NCBI GenBank assembly: GCA_007128135.1
Contig: SKYA01000006.1
Location: 1-64,000, forward strand
Direction of reading: 5' to 3'
Length of the DNA: 64,000 bases
DNA from: Paracoccaceae bacterium
Lineage (GTDB): Bacteria > Pseudomonadota > Alphaproteobacteria > Rhodobacterales > Rhodobacteraceae
Program-made: the position numbers and the translations under genes
In this document: in pieces, positions 26,719 to 35,167 of the stretch
How positions within the stretch are numbered: position 1 is the stretch's first letter
How the letters are laid out: each line of letters opens with the position of its first letter
Notes under the pieces: generated by a model
Databases searched by the model: none
Told to the model about the DNA's origin: nothing
The model's input: only the letters and a program-made list of their open reading frames with translations

Positions 26719-27672
26719 CTACCCCTTCGACATCAGTCGCGGATTGGTCAGCGTCGCCAGCACATCCGCAGTCAGGTTCAGCAGCACATAAGCCGAGGCA
26801 AAGATCAGCGCGATGGCCTGCACAACCGCAATGTCGCGCTTGGCGACCGAGTCGACCATCAGCTGGCCAAGGCCGGGATAGACAAAGACCACCTCGACCA
26901 CCACCACGCCGGTGATCAGATAGGCAAGGTTCAGCGCCACCACATTGATGATCGGTGCCAGCGCATTGGGCAGGGCATGGCGCAGCACGATGCGCAGCGG
27001 CGACAATCCCTTGAGCCGGGCCATCTCGATATAGGGCTGCGCCATCAGGTTGATGATCGCGGCGCGCGTCATGCGCATCATATGCGCAGTGACCACCAGC
27101 GTCAGGGTCAGCGCGGGCAGGAACGCCATGTAGATCTTGTCGGCAAAGGTCGAGACAGGCGAGATCCGGACCATCGAGGGGAAATAGCCGCTCTGCGCCA
27201 GCCACAGCACGAGGATATAGGCCACAAAGAATTCAGGGAAGGAAATAGCGGTCAGCGCGCCCGCATTCGAAACACGGTCAAAGACCGAATTGCGCCACAG
27301 CGCGGCGAGGATACCGAGCACCAGGGCAAGCGGCACCGCAAGGGCCGCAGCATAGAGCGCGAGGAAGATCGTGTTGCCCAGCCGTGCAGCGATCATGTCG
27401 GATATGGGCCGGCGATTGGCCAGCGAGACGCCGAAATCACCCTGCAAGGCACCGGTGAGCCAGTTCCAGTAACGCACCGGCGCGGGCAGGTCGAGACCAA
27501 GCTGGCGGCGAAGGGCCGCGACCGTCTCGGGCGTGGCGGCCTGTCCCAGCAGCGACGAGGCCAGATCACCGGGCAGGAGTTCGGTCGCGCCGAAGATCAC
27601 GACCGACACCACGAACAGCGTCAGGACGCCTAGCGCCAGCCGCTGCAGGATCATGCGGAGCAGAGCGCCCAT
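26719..27672 (-). CDS. Dipeptide-type ABC transporter permease (DppB/OppB-like)
   Basis: A 317-residue inner-membrane protein. It starts MGALLRMILQRLALGVLTLFVVSVVIFGATELLPGD, the canonical DppB N-terminus, and contains YIEMARLKGLSPLRIVLRHALPNALAP (EAA loop) and VVVVEVVFVYPGLGQLMVDSV. The ATG at 27672 follows the hairpin-containing spacer after the substrate-binding gene; an upstream 32-residue extension through that hairpin is rejected. Confidence 0.92.
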   Translation of the reverse strand: MGALLRMILQRLALGVLTLFVVSVVIFGATELLPGDLASSLLGQAATPETVAALRRQLGLDLPAPVRYWNWLTGALQGDFGVSLANRRPISDMIAARLGNTIFLALYAAALAVPLALVLGILAALWRNSVFDRVSNAGALTAISFPEFFVAYILVLWLAQSGYFPSMVRISPVSTFADKIYMAFLPALTLTLVVTAHMMRMTRAAIINLMAQPYIEMARLKGLSPLRIVLRHALPNALAPIINVVALNLAYLITGVVVVEVVFVYPGLGQLMVDSVAKRDIAVVQAIALIFASAYVLLNLTADVLATLTNPRLMSKG

Positions 27673-27706
27673 CCATCCCTCTTTCCGGTCATTTCCCCTC
27701 GCGGGG

Positions 27707-27737
27707 GCTGGCCCCTGCGCTGTGCGCAGGGGCCAGC
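27707..27737 (-). repeat. Perfect 14-bp hairpin between binding-protein and permease genes
   Basis: GCTGGCCCCTGCGC-TGT-GCGCAGGGGCCAGC is a perfect 14-bp stem with a 3-base loop, 5 bases after the binding-protein stop. Such intercistronic stems usually protect the upstream mRNA from 3' exonucleases, so the binding protein is made in excess over the permease. No T-run follows, so it is probably not a full terminator. Confidence 0.65.
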
Positions 27738-27742
27738 ATTGA

Positions 27743-29329
27743 TCAGGCCATCCACCAGCGCTCGACACAGCGGAACCCGTCGAGGTTCCAATTGGCCGAG
27801 ATGCGTTCCGGGGTGGCGATGTTCAGTCCCGTTGCCATGACGTAATTGTTGTTCATCGGGATGACGACCGCGCCCTCGAAGGACACGATCTGCTGCATCT
27901 CGTGATACATCTCGCGGCGAAGGTCCTCATTCACTTCCGAGCGCGCCTTGAGCAGCAGTTCGTTGAAACGCTCATGCTCCCAGAAGCTGTCATTCCAGGC
28001 CGCGCCCGAGGCATAGCCAGTGGTGAACATGTGGTCCTCGACCGCGCGACCGCCCCAGTAGCTGGCGCAGAAGGGTTTCTGCATCCAGACATTGTCCCAG
28101 TAGCCATCATTGGGCTCGCGCACCAGGTTGATGTTGATGCCCGCCTGCCGTGCCGTTTCGGCATAGAGCGCGCCGGCATCGACAGCGCCCGAAAACGCGG
28201 CATCGGCCACATGCAGCGACACGTCCAGACTGTCGAGCCCGGCCTGCCGCAGATAATATTTCGCGCGGTCCGGATCGAATGTCTTGGGCTCCATCTCGGC
28301 ATGGAAATAGCGATTGGCGGGCCCGATCGGGTTGTCATTCGACACTGCGCCATGTCCGCCGAGAATCTTCTCGACCATATCCTCGCGGTCGATGGCGTAT
28401 TTCAGCGCCAGTCGCACATTGTTGTCATTGAAGGGCGCCGCGCGGCTGTCCATCGGGAAGACGTAATGCGCATTTCCGGGGATGGAGAGGATATTGGCCA
28501 CGCCGCGCGCCTCCAGCATCCCGATGGTTGCCGGGTCGATCTGATCGATCAGGTCCACCTGCCCGGTCATCAGCGCGTTGAGCCGTGCCGCCGAATCGAG
28601 AATGGCGAGAATCTCCACCCGGTCGAAATGGCCGCGGTCGGCTTTCCAGTAATTCGGGTTGCGGTTCAGGCTCGCCTGCACGCCGGGCTCGAAGCTCTCG
28701 ACAATATAGGGGCCGCAGCCATCGGTGGAGGTCGGGTCGATCCTGCCATCGGTGCCGGGCATGATCGCAAGGTGATAATCCGACATCAGATAGGGGAAAT
28801 CGCCATTGGGCGCGTCGAGCGTGACCACGATATTCTGCCCGTCGGCGCGAATCTCGGTCACAGGGTTGAAGAACAGCTTGACCGCCGAAGTGGCATCATC
28901 GCCACGATGATGGTTGAGCGAGGCGATCACATCCTCCACCGTGACGGTCTTGCCCGAATGGAAGCTGACCCCCTCGCGGATGCGGAACACCCAGGTCTTG
29001 CCATCCGCGCTCTCCCAGCTCTCGGCAATCTCGGGAATGAGCTGCCCGTCCGCCGCGACCTCGATCAGCTGGTTGTGGCGCGCGGCCGCAAAGACCTGCG
29101 CATAGAGATTGTCGATCAGGCCGGGGTCATAGCCATCGGTGGTGTTGCCATGGCCAAGACCGATACGGAACGTGCCGCCGCGCCGTGGTTCGGCATGCGC
29201 CGCACCCATTGTGCCGGGCAGGATAAGCCCTGCCGCACCCAGCGCCCCGGCCCCCTGCAGAAGGGTGCGTCGGGTCATCGGCCGTGCAAAGGGCCGTATG
29301 ATGGTAGGCTTGCGCAGATCGCGTGTCAT
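27743..29329 (-). CDS. ABC transporter substrate-binding protein, family 5 (peptide-type)
   Basis: A 528-residue periplasmic protein. The N-terminus carries a twin-arginine signal (MTRRTLLQGAGALGAAGLILP, preceded by about 16 residues), so it is probably exported folded by Tat. The mature part begins near AEPRRGGTFRIGLGHGNTTDGYDPG and includes ADGKTWVFRIREGVSFHSGKT, typical of DppA/OppA-type solute receptors. The ligand (peptide, opine or other) cannot be read from sequence. GGGAG precedes the ATG. It is the first gene of the importer operon. Confidence 0.9.
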   Translation of the reverse strand: MTRDLRKPTIIRPFARPMTRRTLLQGAGALGAAGLILPGTMGAAHAEPRRGGTFRIGLGHGNTTDGYDPGLIDNLYAQVFAAARHNQLIEVAADGQLIPEIAESWESADGKTWVFRIREGVSFHSGKTVTVEDVIASLNHHRGDDATSAVKLFFNPVTEIRADGQNIVVTLDAPNGDFPYLMSDYHLAIMPGTDGRIDPTSTDGCGPYIVESFEPGVQASLNRNPNYWKADRGHFDRVEILAILDSAARLNALMTGQVDLIDQIDPATIGMLEARGVANILSIPGNAHYVFPMDSRAAPFNDNNVRLALKYAIDREDMVEKILGGHGAVSNDNPIGPANRYFHAEMEPKTFDPDRAKYYLRQAGLDSLDVSLHVADAAFSGAVDAGALYAETARQAGININLVREPNDGYWDNVWMQKPFCASYWGGRAVEDHMFTTGYASGAAWNDSFWEHERFNELLLKARSEVNEDLRREMYHEMQQIVSFEGAVVIPMNNNYVMATGLNIATPERISANWNLDGFRCVERWWMA

Positions 29330-30126
29330 GTCGTGCTCCCTGTTGGCTTCAGGTCCGGTGTCCGATCGCGGGGCCACCTTCCGGACAGCCGCGCGAGTCA
29401 GGGACCCGAGCCCATGTTATGATGACTGGATGTAACTGCCCCGTGACAGCCCATCCGGACGTGGCGCAGGATGACCCGCGCAGGACAAGGCGTCAAGCGC
29501 CTCGTGTAAAGCGAGGCAGGTTTCAGACTGCCCGCGGTATGGCGGAACACGCAAGGCCGGGACTTGACGCGGAGTGCCCAACCGGGCACCGCGCGATATA
29601 AAGGACTGTCATGCGTCTTTCGCGCGGAAATCTCTGCCATTCCGGCGCGCAACCGACCTGGATGCCAGTCTTCAGGCAATGGCGACCGCAGCCCGGAAAC
29701 CGGGGCTTGCGCATGCCACCATCGCGATCAGACGGTCCTTCGGGAACGATCTGCCGAACCAGGATACCCTCAAGGGCCGCGCCATGGTCGAGGGCGCGGA
29801 GCACCCGCGATCCGCGGTACCATGGGCCGTCAGGTGTTCAGTCCGCCGGTCACCACGCGACTGTCGGTCGGGGCGGAAATTCCGATCACCCTCGCCGCTT
29901 CCCTTTGCGGTGACCTGCCCGCGTCGGCAGGCCGGACAGGGTCGCGCGTCTCGGGATCGGCGCATCGCGAGGACGCCTGCAGCGTGATGACGAACCACCG
30001 CGATTTCCCTGGCAGCAGCCGCAGGTGCAATGCGGACAGGTTTCGGGCACAAGCGATCCGGCTACGGCCATTCAGGGCGCGGAAGGGGTCATCAGATTTC
30101 GCGCGCCACCGGCTGCAGACGTGATA
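29330..30126. other. 797-base region without a convincing gene
   Basis: Several open frames occur on both strands (for example 29574-29987 plus, 29672-30052 minus), but their translations are Arg/Pro/Ala-rich, lack ribosome sites and match no family I recognise. Visible structure: GCCTCG-N7-CGAGGC (29499-29517) and the palindrome GTGCCC-AACC-GGGCAC (29574-29589), followed by GATATAAAGG. The region may hold the ABC operon promoter and possibly an RNA gene or a decayed gene. Confidence 0.5.
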
Positions 30127-30543
30127 ATGTCTGACCACGACAGATTGCGGCACCAGACCGCGGCAGAGGCAGCATCCGCCCGGCGACGCCCGGTCGAGAC
30201 CAGCACAAGCGACACCCGGATGCGGCACAAGAAGGCGGACATACCCTTTCCCTGGCGGCGCTATCTGGGCGCGGCCCTGCTGATCCTGCTTCTGGCCAGC
30301 CTGCCGATGCTCTCGGCGCTGATTGCCGAACTGATCGCCAATGCCAATGGCTGCACCCTGCACGAGGGCAACAGCTACCCCTGCCATGTCTTCGGAGAGG
30401 ATATCGGAGACCTGCTCTACACGATGTTCGTTCTCGGCTGGCTAATGCTGTTGACCATTCCCTACGGCGTCATCGCACTGGCCCTGTTGCTGATCACGCT
30501 GATCCTGCATCTGCTGATGCGCTGGTGGTGGCGGCGCGGCTGA
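30127..30543 (+). CDS. Small conserved-type membrane protein
   Basis: 138 residues: a polar N-terminus, then RYLGAALLILLLASLPMLSALIAELI and, after a loop with two cysteines (NGCTLHEGNSYPCHVFG), a second hydrophobic stretch MFVLGWLMLLTIPYGVIALALLLITLILHLL. The two cysteines could form a periplasmic disulfide. I have a recollection of similar unnamed proteins in related bacteria. The start is uncertain: ATG 30127 has no clear Shine-Dalgarno, and MRHKKADIPFPW at 30220 is the likelier domain start. The 235 bases after it hold nothing I can support. Confidence 0.6.
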   Translation: MSDHDRLRHQTAAEAASARRRPVETSTSDTRMRHKKADIPFPWRRYLGAALLILLLASLPMLSALIAELIANANGCTLHEGNSYPCHVFGEDIGDLLYTMFVLGWLMLLTIPYGVIALALLLITLILHLLMRWWWRRG

Positions 30544-30778
30544 ACCCGATGGCCACATGGCGCCACCCGGAGATGCAGCGCTCCGGGCAAGGTCCGACCG
30601 AGCCGCGCCACCATAGGCGAAACCCGACATGCCCGCTCCGGTGGGCGCAACGAGATACCCAAGGTCATGCGCGCTCCACCCGCGCACCCTGTGCGCATGC
30701 AGACTCTCGATCCGTGAACCTGAAACCCTTGCCCGTTGTCCCGTTCCCGGATCACCGGAGGCGCGACACCACCCGATC

Positions 30779-31012
30779 TCAGGCCGGACGGGCGCGCGCA
30801 GCGCGCCCGCCCCGGCGCATCCGGACCGCACTCTTGCGATCGGGCAACTCTGCCATGATCGTGCGCCGCGCCTCGGCCGACATGCGCGACCAGGCCGAAA
30901 TCTCGTCCAGCGAACGCAGGCAGCCGACACAGAGCCCGGCCTGCGGATGGATGACGCATATCTTCACACAGGGGCTCTCGATCTCGTCTCGCGCCCAACT
31001 CTGGTCCGTCAT
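30779..31012 (-). CDS. DUF1289 domain protein
   Basis: 77 residues, with ESPCVKICVIHPQAGLCVGCLRSLDEISAW near the N-terminus. The four cysteines (SPCVKIC...GLCVGC) are the signature of DUF1289, a small domain probably binding a metal ion or iron-sulfur cluster. The Arg-rich C-terminal tail after ELPDRKSA is variable. The function is unknown. It lies just downstream of ruvX on the same strand, with about 84 bases between. Confidence 0.85.
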   Translation of the reverse strand: MTDQSWARDEIESPCVKICVIHPQAGLCVGCLRSLDEISAWSRMSAEARRTIMAELPDRKSAVRMRRGGRAARARPA

Positions 31013-31096
31013 TCCTGCCGCCTGCCTTCTGCCCGCCTCGCGTTCTGCGCAACATAAACACGCGGTCGGGTAAAACCAGTCCCAAAAGCGACCAGA

Positions 31097-31579
31097 TCAC
31101 TCCTGTTGCCGCCGGATCACGGCCATACGGTCGAGCGCACCCTGCAGGATGACCCCGGCAGCCACATGGTCGATCACCAGTGCCCGCTTGCGCCGCGAGG
31201 TATCGGCTTCGAGCAGCGCACGCTCGGCGGCCACGGTCGACAGCCGCTCGTCCCAGAATCCGATGGGAAGGTTCGTCAAGGCCGACAGATTGCGCGCAAA
31301 GGCGCGGGTGGACTGGCAGCGGGGCCCTTCCGAGCCATCCATGTTGCGCGGCAGGCCCAGCACCATACCCCCGATCTCGCGACCTGCAACGATGTCCAGC
31401 AGGGCGGTCGCATCCAGACCGAATTTCCGCCGCCTTATGGTCTGCAAGGGCGTTGCCACAGACAGCATCCGGTCCGATACGGCCACACCGATGGTCTTCT
31501 CGCCCAGATCAAGCCCGGCCACCGCCCTGCCATGCGGCAGGGCGCTCGCAAACGCCTCGAAAGGCTCGAGCACCGCCAT
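31097..31579 (-). CDS. ruvX: Putative Holliday junction resolvase / pre-16S rRNA nuclease
   Basis: 160 residues with the RNase H-like YqgF fold. AVAGLDLGEKTIGVAVSD contains the first acidic residue, MVLGLPRNMDGSEGPRC the conserved LP.N.DG motif, and LPIGFWDERLSTVAAERAL the DERLST motif. E. coli YqgF processes the 5' end of 16S rRNA; a recombination role was proposed earlier. The start overlaps the ccmI stop by one base (ATGA), an unusual pairing of cytochrome c biogenesis and RNA processing genes but common in this group. Confidence 0.93.
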   Translation of the reverse strand: MAVLEPFEAFASALPHGRAVAGLDLGEKTIGVAVSDRMLSVATPLQTIRRRKFGLDATALLDIVAGREIGGMVLGLPRNMDGSEGPRCQSTRAFARNLSALTNLPIGFWDERLSTVAAERALLEADTSRRKRALVIDHVAAGVILQGALDRMAVIRRQQE

Positions 31580-32838
31580 CAGGGCGCGCCGCCCGCTAGC
31601 CCTGCCTGTGCGGCTGCTTCATTGATCAGCGCCAGTTCGGCGGCCTGCGCGGCAAAGACCTGCCGCGCCTCGCCCAGCACCGCGCGCGCCTGTTCCTCGC
31701 GCCCCAGCACGGCCAGTGCACGGATCAGCCGCGCCCAGTCATCCGCCGGACCACCCTCGCTGGCCAGCCGCGCCGAGAGATTGCCGACCATGCCCTCGAT
31801 CATCGCCTCGCGGTCTTCCGGCTCCATCTCCTCGGCGGCATCCAGATCCCCGGCTGTCGGGCCACGCGCCGACGCAGGCAGCGGCGGCAGGGTGAAGCGC
31901 GGCTCGCCCGAAATCCGGGCCAGCTCGGGCAGGGCCGCACGGATTTCGGGCAGCCACGGGGCATCGGCGGTGCTTAGCTCATGCAGGCGGCGCCAGACGC
32001 GGAAGGTCATGTCGGGTCGTCCGGTCTGGGCATACATCCGCCCCGTGTAATAAAGCGCGACCCCGTCGGACGGATCCCGTCGCAAGATACGCTCGATCAC
32101 CACCTCTGCCTCGGGCGAGACAAGACCGCCGGCGGCGATCACCATCAGGTCGAGCAGTTGTGCCAGATCGCCCGACCCCGCGTTTTCGCCCAGAAGCGCG
32201 ACCACGCGCTCCTGCGCAGAAATCGCCTGCGCGTAGTTGCCCAGCCGCGCCTCGTTCTGGGCCAGCAGCCGCCAGCCGGTCACATCCTCGCTGCGGTTAA
32301 GCATCACCTCGCGCAGTTGCGCGACCATCGACTCAAGTTCTTCCTGCCCCTCGAGGGTCCGGGGCTCGCCGAAGGCGCGCGCGAATTCGGCCTCGAGTTC
32401 GGCCTGCCCGGGACGGGTGCGCCGTGCCTCGGCAGCCTGCGCGTGGCGCTCGACCAGCGGCATGTCCGCGTATCCCGGCACGCCAACGCGCATATAGAGC
32501 AGCCCGCTGCCCAGCACCGCGACCAGCACCACCGCAAGCGCCAGCAGGCGCATCGGCGCGGGCGCGGGTCGGCCTGCCGGACGCGCGCCTTCGCCGCGGT
32601 CAAGATCGAGGATGCGACGCGATATCTCCAGCCGCAACCGTTCGGCCTCATCCGTGCCCAGCGTGCCGCGCATGAGGTCACGCTCGACCTCGCTCAACTG
32701 GTCGCGATAGACCTTCATCGCACGGTCCCGGCCATCGCCGACTGCGATAGTGCCAGCACGCATCACAGCCCGCCCCAGCACCAGCGCAACCCCCAGCGCG
32801 ATCAGCGCGAATCCTGCATAAGCTGCAAGTTCTGTCAT
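31579..32838 (-). CDS. ccmI: Cytochrome c biogenesis protein CcmI (CycH)
   Basis: 419 residues. Two membrane segments (LAAYAGFALIALGVALVLG and LLALAVVLVAVLGSGLLYM) flank a cytoplasmic leucine-zipper-like loop (DRAMKVYRDQLSEVERDL), and a large periplasmic TPR domain follows (WRLLAQNEARLGNYAQAISAQ and GVALYYTGRMYAQTGRPDMTF). CcmI presents apocytochrome c to the haem ligation machinery. The ATG at 32838 is the family start; the open frame continues far upstream, antisense to soxB, and is rejected. It is divergent from soxB. Confidence 0.93.
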   Translation of the reverse strand: MTELAAYAGFALIALGVALVLGRAVMRAGTIAVGDGRDRAMKVYRDQLSEVERDLMRGTLGTDEAERLRLEISRRILDLDRGEGARPAGRPAPAPMRLLALAVVLVAVLGSGLLYMRVGVPGYADMPLVERHAQAAEARRTRPGQAELEAEFARAFGEPRTLEGQEELESMVAQLREVMLNRSEDVTGWRLLAQNEARLGNYAQAISAQERVVALLGENAGSGDLAQLLDLMVIAAGGLVSPEAEVVIERILRRDPSDGVALYYTGRMYAQTGRPDMTFRVWRRLHELSTADAPWLPEIRAALPELARISGEPRFTLPPLPASARGPTAGDLDAAEEMEPEDREAMIEGMVGNLSARLASEGGPADDWARLIRALAVLGREEQARAVLGEARQVFAAQAAELALINEAAAQAGLAGGAP

Positions 32839-33036
32839 GCCTTGTTCCTTCTGTCGGGCTCTCTCTAGCGCCTCTTGCCCTTGTAAAAAAGCGCAAAACC
32901 CTGCGCATGGCCTCACAATCCCGTCTCCCGCGACGGCAGGTCGCAGCCAGAACCGATTGTGACGCTTCTGGAAAAACACTGTCGGATACGGTAGGCCAGA
33001 CAGGGCCAGATTGTCACCGACCCGGAGCGCGCGCGG

Positions 33037-34284
33037 ATGAAACGCTATTCTGCCTTTGCCATTGCCCGCGAAGCGTTCCGCCAGCACAGCGGATGGCAGC
33101 GCGCCTGGGCCAGCCCGGAGCCGCGTGACGCCTATGAGGTGGTGATCGTGGGCGCCGGCGGGCATGGGCTTGCCACGGCCTACTACCTGGGCAAACGGTA
33201 TGGCATCACCAATGTGGCGGTGATCGAAAAGGGCTGGCTGGGTGGGGGCAATACCGGGCGCAACACCACCATCATCCGCTCGAACTACCTGCAGGACCCT
33301 TCCGCCGCGATCTACGAGAAATCCCGCGCACTCTACGAGACCCTGTCGCAGGAACTCAACTACAACATCATGTTCTCGCCCCGCGGCGTGATGATGCTGG
33401 CGCAGACCGAACACGAGAAACGCGGCTATCTGCGCACCGAACGCGCCAATGCCCTGCAGGGCGTGGAGACGCGCTTCATCCAGCCCGCCGAAGTCAGGCG
33501 CCTGGTGCCGATCATCAATATCCACGGGCCACGCTACCCTGTCCTTGGTGCGCTTTGGCAGGAACGCGCGGGCACAGCGCGCCATGATGCTGTCGCCTGG
33601 GGCTATGCGCGGGCCTGCTCGGCCATGGGCATGCACATCATCGAGCAATGCGCGGTCAAGGGTGTCGAGTCCGCAGATGGCGCCGTCACTGCCGTCAACA
33701 CGACAAAGGGACGGATTGCCTGCAGCAAGCTCGGCATCGTGGTCGCGGGCCACTCGGGCGCGCTGGCCGACATGGCAGGATTCCGTCTGCCGGTCGAATC
33801 GGTCGCCCTGCAGGCGCTGGTCTCCGAGCCCATCAAGCCCTGCATGGATGTGGTGGTCATGGCCAACACCGTCCATGGCTACATGAGCCAGTCCGACAAG
33901 GGCGAGATGGTCATCGGTGGCGGCGCGGACGGGTTCAACAACTACACCCAGCGCGGTTCCTGGCACCATATCGAGGAAACCGTGCGCGCCCTGGTCGAGA
34001 CATTCCCCATGATCTCGCGCCTGAAGATGCTGCGCCAGTGGGGCGGGATCGTGGACATGACCGGCGACCGGTCGCCGATCATCTCGAAAACACCGCTCGG
34101 TGGCTGCTTTATCAATTGCGGCTGGGGCACCGGCGGCTTCAAGGCCATCCCCGGCTCGGGCTGGGCCATGGCGGAACTTGTCGCGAAGGGTGAGCCGGGC
34201 CCGCTGGCCGCCGAATTCGCGCTGGCCCGCTTCCGCGAGGGCCGCTTCATCGACGAAAGCGTGGCGGCCGGGGTGGCACACTGA
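33037..34284 (+). CDS. soxB: Sarcosine oxidase beta subunit
   Basis: 415 residues. It starts MKRYSAFAIAREAFRQHSGWQRAW, as heterotetrameric beta subunits do. The FAD motif EVVIVGAGGHGLATAYYLGKRYG lies at about residues 34-56, and WLGGGNTGRNTTIIRSNY carries the covalent-FMN region. The subunit oxidises sarcosine at its FAD site; with soxA, D and G the complex yields glycine, H2O2 and 5,10-methylene-THF. CGGAGCG precedes the ATG. It is the first gene of the operon. Confidence 0.96.
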   Translation: MKRYSAFAIAREAFRQHSGWQRAWASPEPRDAYEVVIVGAGGHGLATAYYLGKRYGITNVAVIEKGWLGGGNTGRNTTIIRSNYLQDPSAAIYEKSRALYETLSQELNYNIMFSPRGVMMLAQTEHEKRGYLRTERANALQGVETRFIQPAEVRRLVPIINIHGPRYPVLGALWQERAGTARHDAVAWGYARACSAMGMHIIEQCAVKGVESADGAVTAVNTTKGRIACSKLGIVVAGHSGALADMAGFRLPVESVALQALVSEPIKPCMDVVVMANTVHGYMSQSDKGEMVIGGGADGFNNYTQRGSWHHIEETVRALVETFPMISRLKMLRQWGGIVDMTGDRSPIISKTPLGGCFINCGWGTGGFKAIPGSGWAMAELVAKGEPGPLAAEFALARFREGRFIDESVAAGVAH

Positions 34285-34363
34285 TGCATGACAGCGCCAC
34301 GCAATCCGAATCACCCCATAAGGGTTCCATATGCGCATCTGAACGCAATTTGGAGTACTCGAC

Positions 34364-34585
34364 ATGGCTGAACAAACTTCCGGCGGGCGCAGTACGCTCG
34401 CCTTCATTCTCGGCGGCGTGGTCATCGCCATCGCCATGGTTGTCTGGTATCTGGCTGCAACCGACAACAACATCTTCTCCCGCAGCACGGCTCCAGCCGG
34501 ATCTTCGGTCACGATCGAGATGCCTGCAGCACCGGCAGCACCTGCACCCGCAGAACCCGCCGCGCCGGCCGCCCCGGCCGACTGA
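34364..34585 (+). CDS. Small single-pass membrane protein inside the sarcosine oxidase operon
   Basis: 73 residues: STLAFILGGVVIAIAMVVWYLA is a membrane segment, and the C-terminal half is Ala/Pro-rich (PAAPAAPAPAEPAAP), so the tail is probably periplasmic. TTGGAG lies 8 bases before the ATG. Similar small proteins occur in related bacteria as far as I recall, but not usually between soxB and soxD. The flanking spacers (79 and 258 bases) suggest it is an insertion in the operon or a separately expressed gene. Confidence 0.65.
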   Translation: MAEQTSGGRSTLAFILGGVVIAIAMVVWYLAATDNNIFSRSTAPAGSSVTIEMPAAPAAPAPAEPAAPAAPAD

Positions 34586-34768
34586 ACCTGCGCAGAGCGC
34601 GAATCGTGAAGCCCGGATCGGCCATCGCGCCGCACCGGGCTTTCGCATGTCCGACCGGCCGGGTCGACACGGGCATCCGGGCACAACGCCACGGAAGGCG
34701 CAACAACTGCTCCCACGACCCTGCCGCGGTTGCGGCGAGGGCAGCGCATTGATGCCGACAATCCCGAT

Positions 34769-34820
34769 CCCCCTTCATCTTGCCCCAAATACTCCGGGGG
34801 TCCGGGGGCAACGCCCCCGG
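34769..34820 (-). repeat. Dispersed hairpin-plus-tail element, copy B (inverted)
   Basis: Read on the minus strand: CCGGGGGC-GTT-GCCCCCGG hairpin (34820-34802), then ACCCCCGGAGTATTTGGGGC and AAGATGAAGG. This is the same unit as at 24123-24180, but here it points against both neighbouring genes and ends 24 bases before soxD. Confidence 0.6.
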
Positions 34821-34843
34821 CTCTCGCCGCAAGGACGAACGCC

Positions 34844-35167
34844 ATGCTCCTCCTGACCTGCCCCTGCTGCGGCGTGAGCGCCGAGGAAACCGAATTCGCC
34901 CCCGGTGGCGAGGCGCATCTCAGACGCTTCGGTCCCGGCTCCTCGGATAGGGAATTCGAATCCTACATGTTCCAGCGCAAGAACCCGCGCGGCGTGCATT
35001 TCGAACGCTGGCGCCATGCCTATGGCTGCGGCAAATGGTTTCTGGCCGCGCGCTGCACCACGACGCTCGAGGTCTTCGCCACCTACCCGGCCCAGACCCC
35101 GGAGCCGTCCGCGGAGCTGATCGCGAAGATCCGTGAGAAACGCCCCGATTGGGAGGGCACCCAATGA
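34844..35167 (+). CDS. soxD: Sarcosine oxidase delta subunit
   Basis: 107 residues: MLLLTCPCCGVSAEETEFAPGGEAHLRRFG, with FMFQRKNPRG-like YMFQRKNPRGVHFERWRH and YGCGKWFLAARC. The cysteines and histidine fit the structural zinc site of the heterotetrameric enzyme's delta subunit. AAGGA precedes the ATG. The stop overlaps the soxA start (ATGA), implying translational coupling. Confidence 0.95.
   Translation: MLLLTCPCCGVSAEETEFAPGGEAHLRRFGPGSSDREFESYMFQRKNPRGVHFERWRHAYGCGKWFLAARCTTTLEVFATYPAQTPEPSAELIAKIREKRPDWEGTQ

Noticed and set aside
32839..33036. Possible glycine/sarcosine riboswitch before soxB
   Set aside because: I looked for the conserved glycine-riboswitch core and paired aptamer features and could not see them.
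32839..34845. N-terminal extension of ccmI across soxB and the mini-protein gene
   Set aside because: The frame is open but antisense to soxB; ccmI begins with its normal membrane segment at 32838 and the extension shows no family match.
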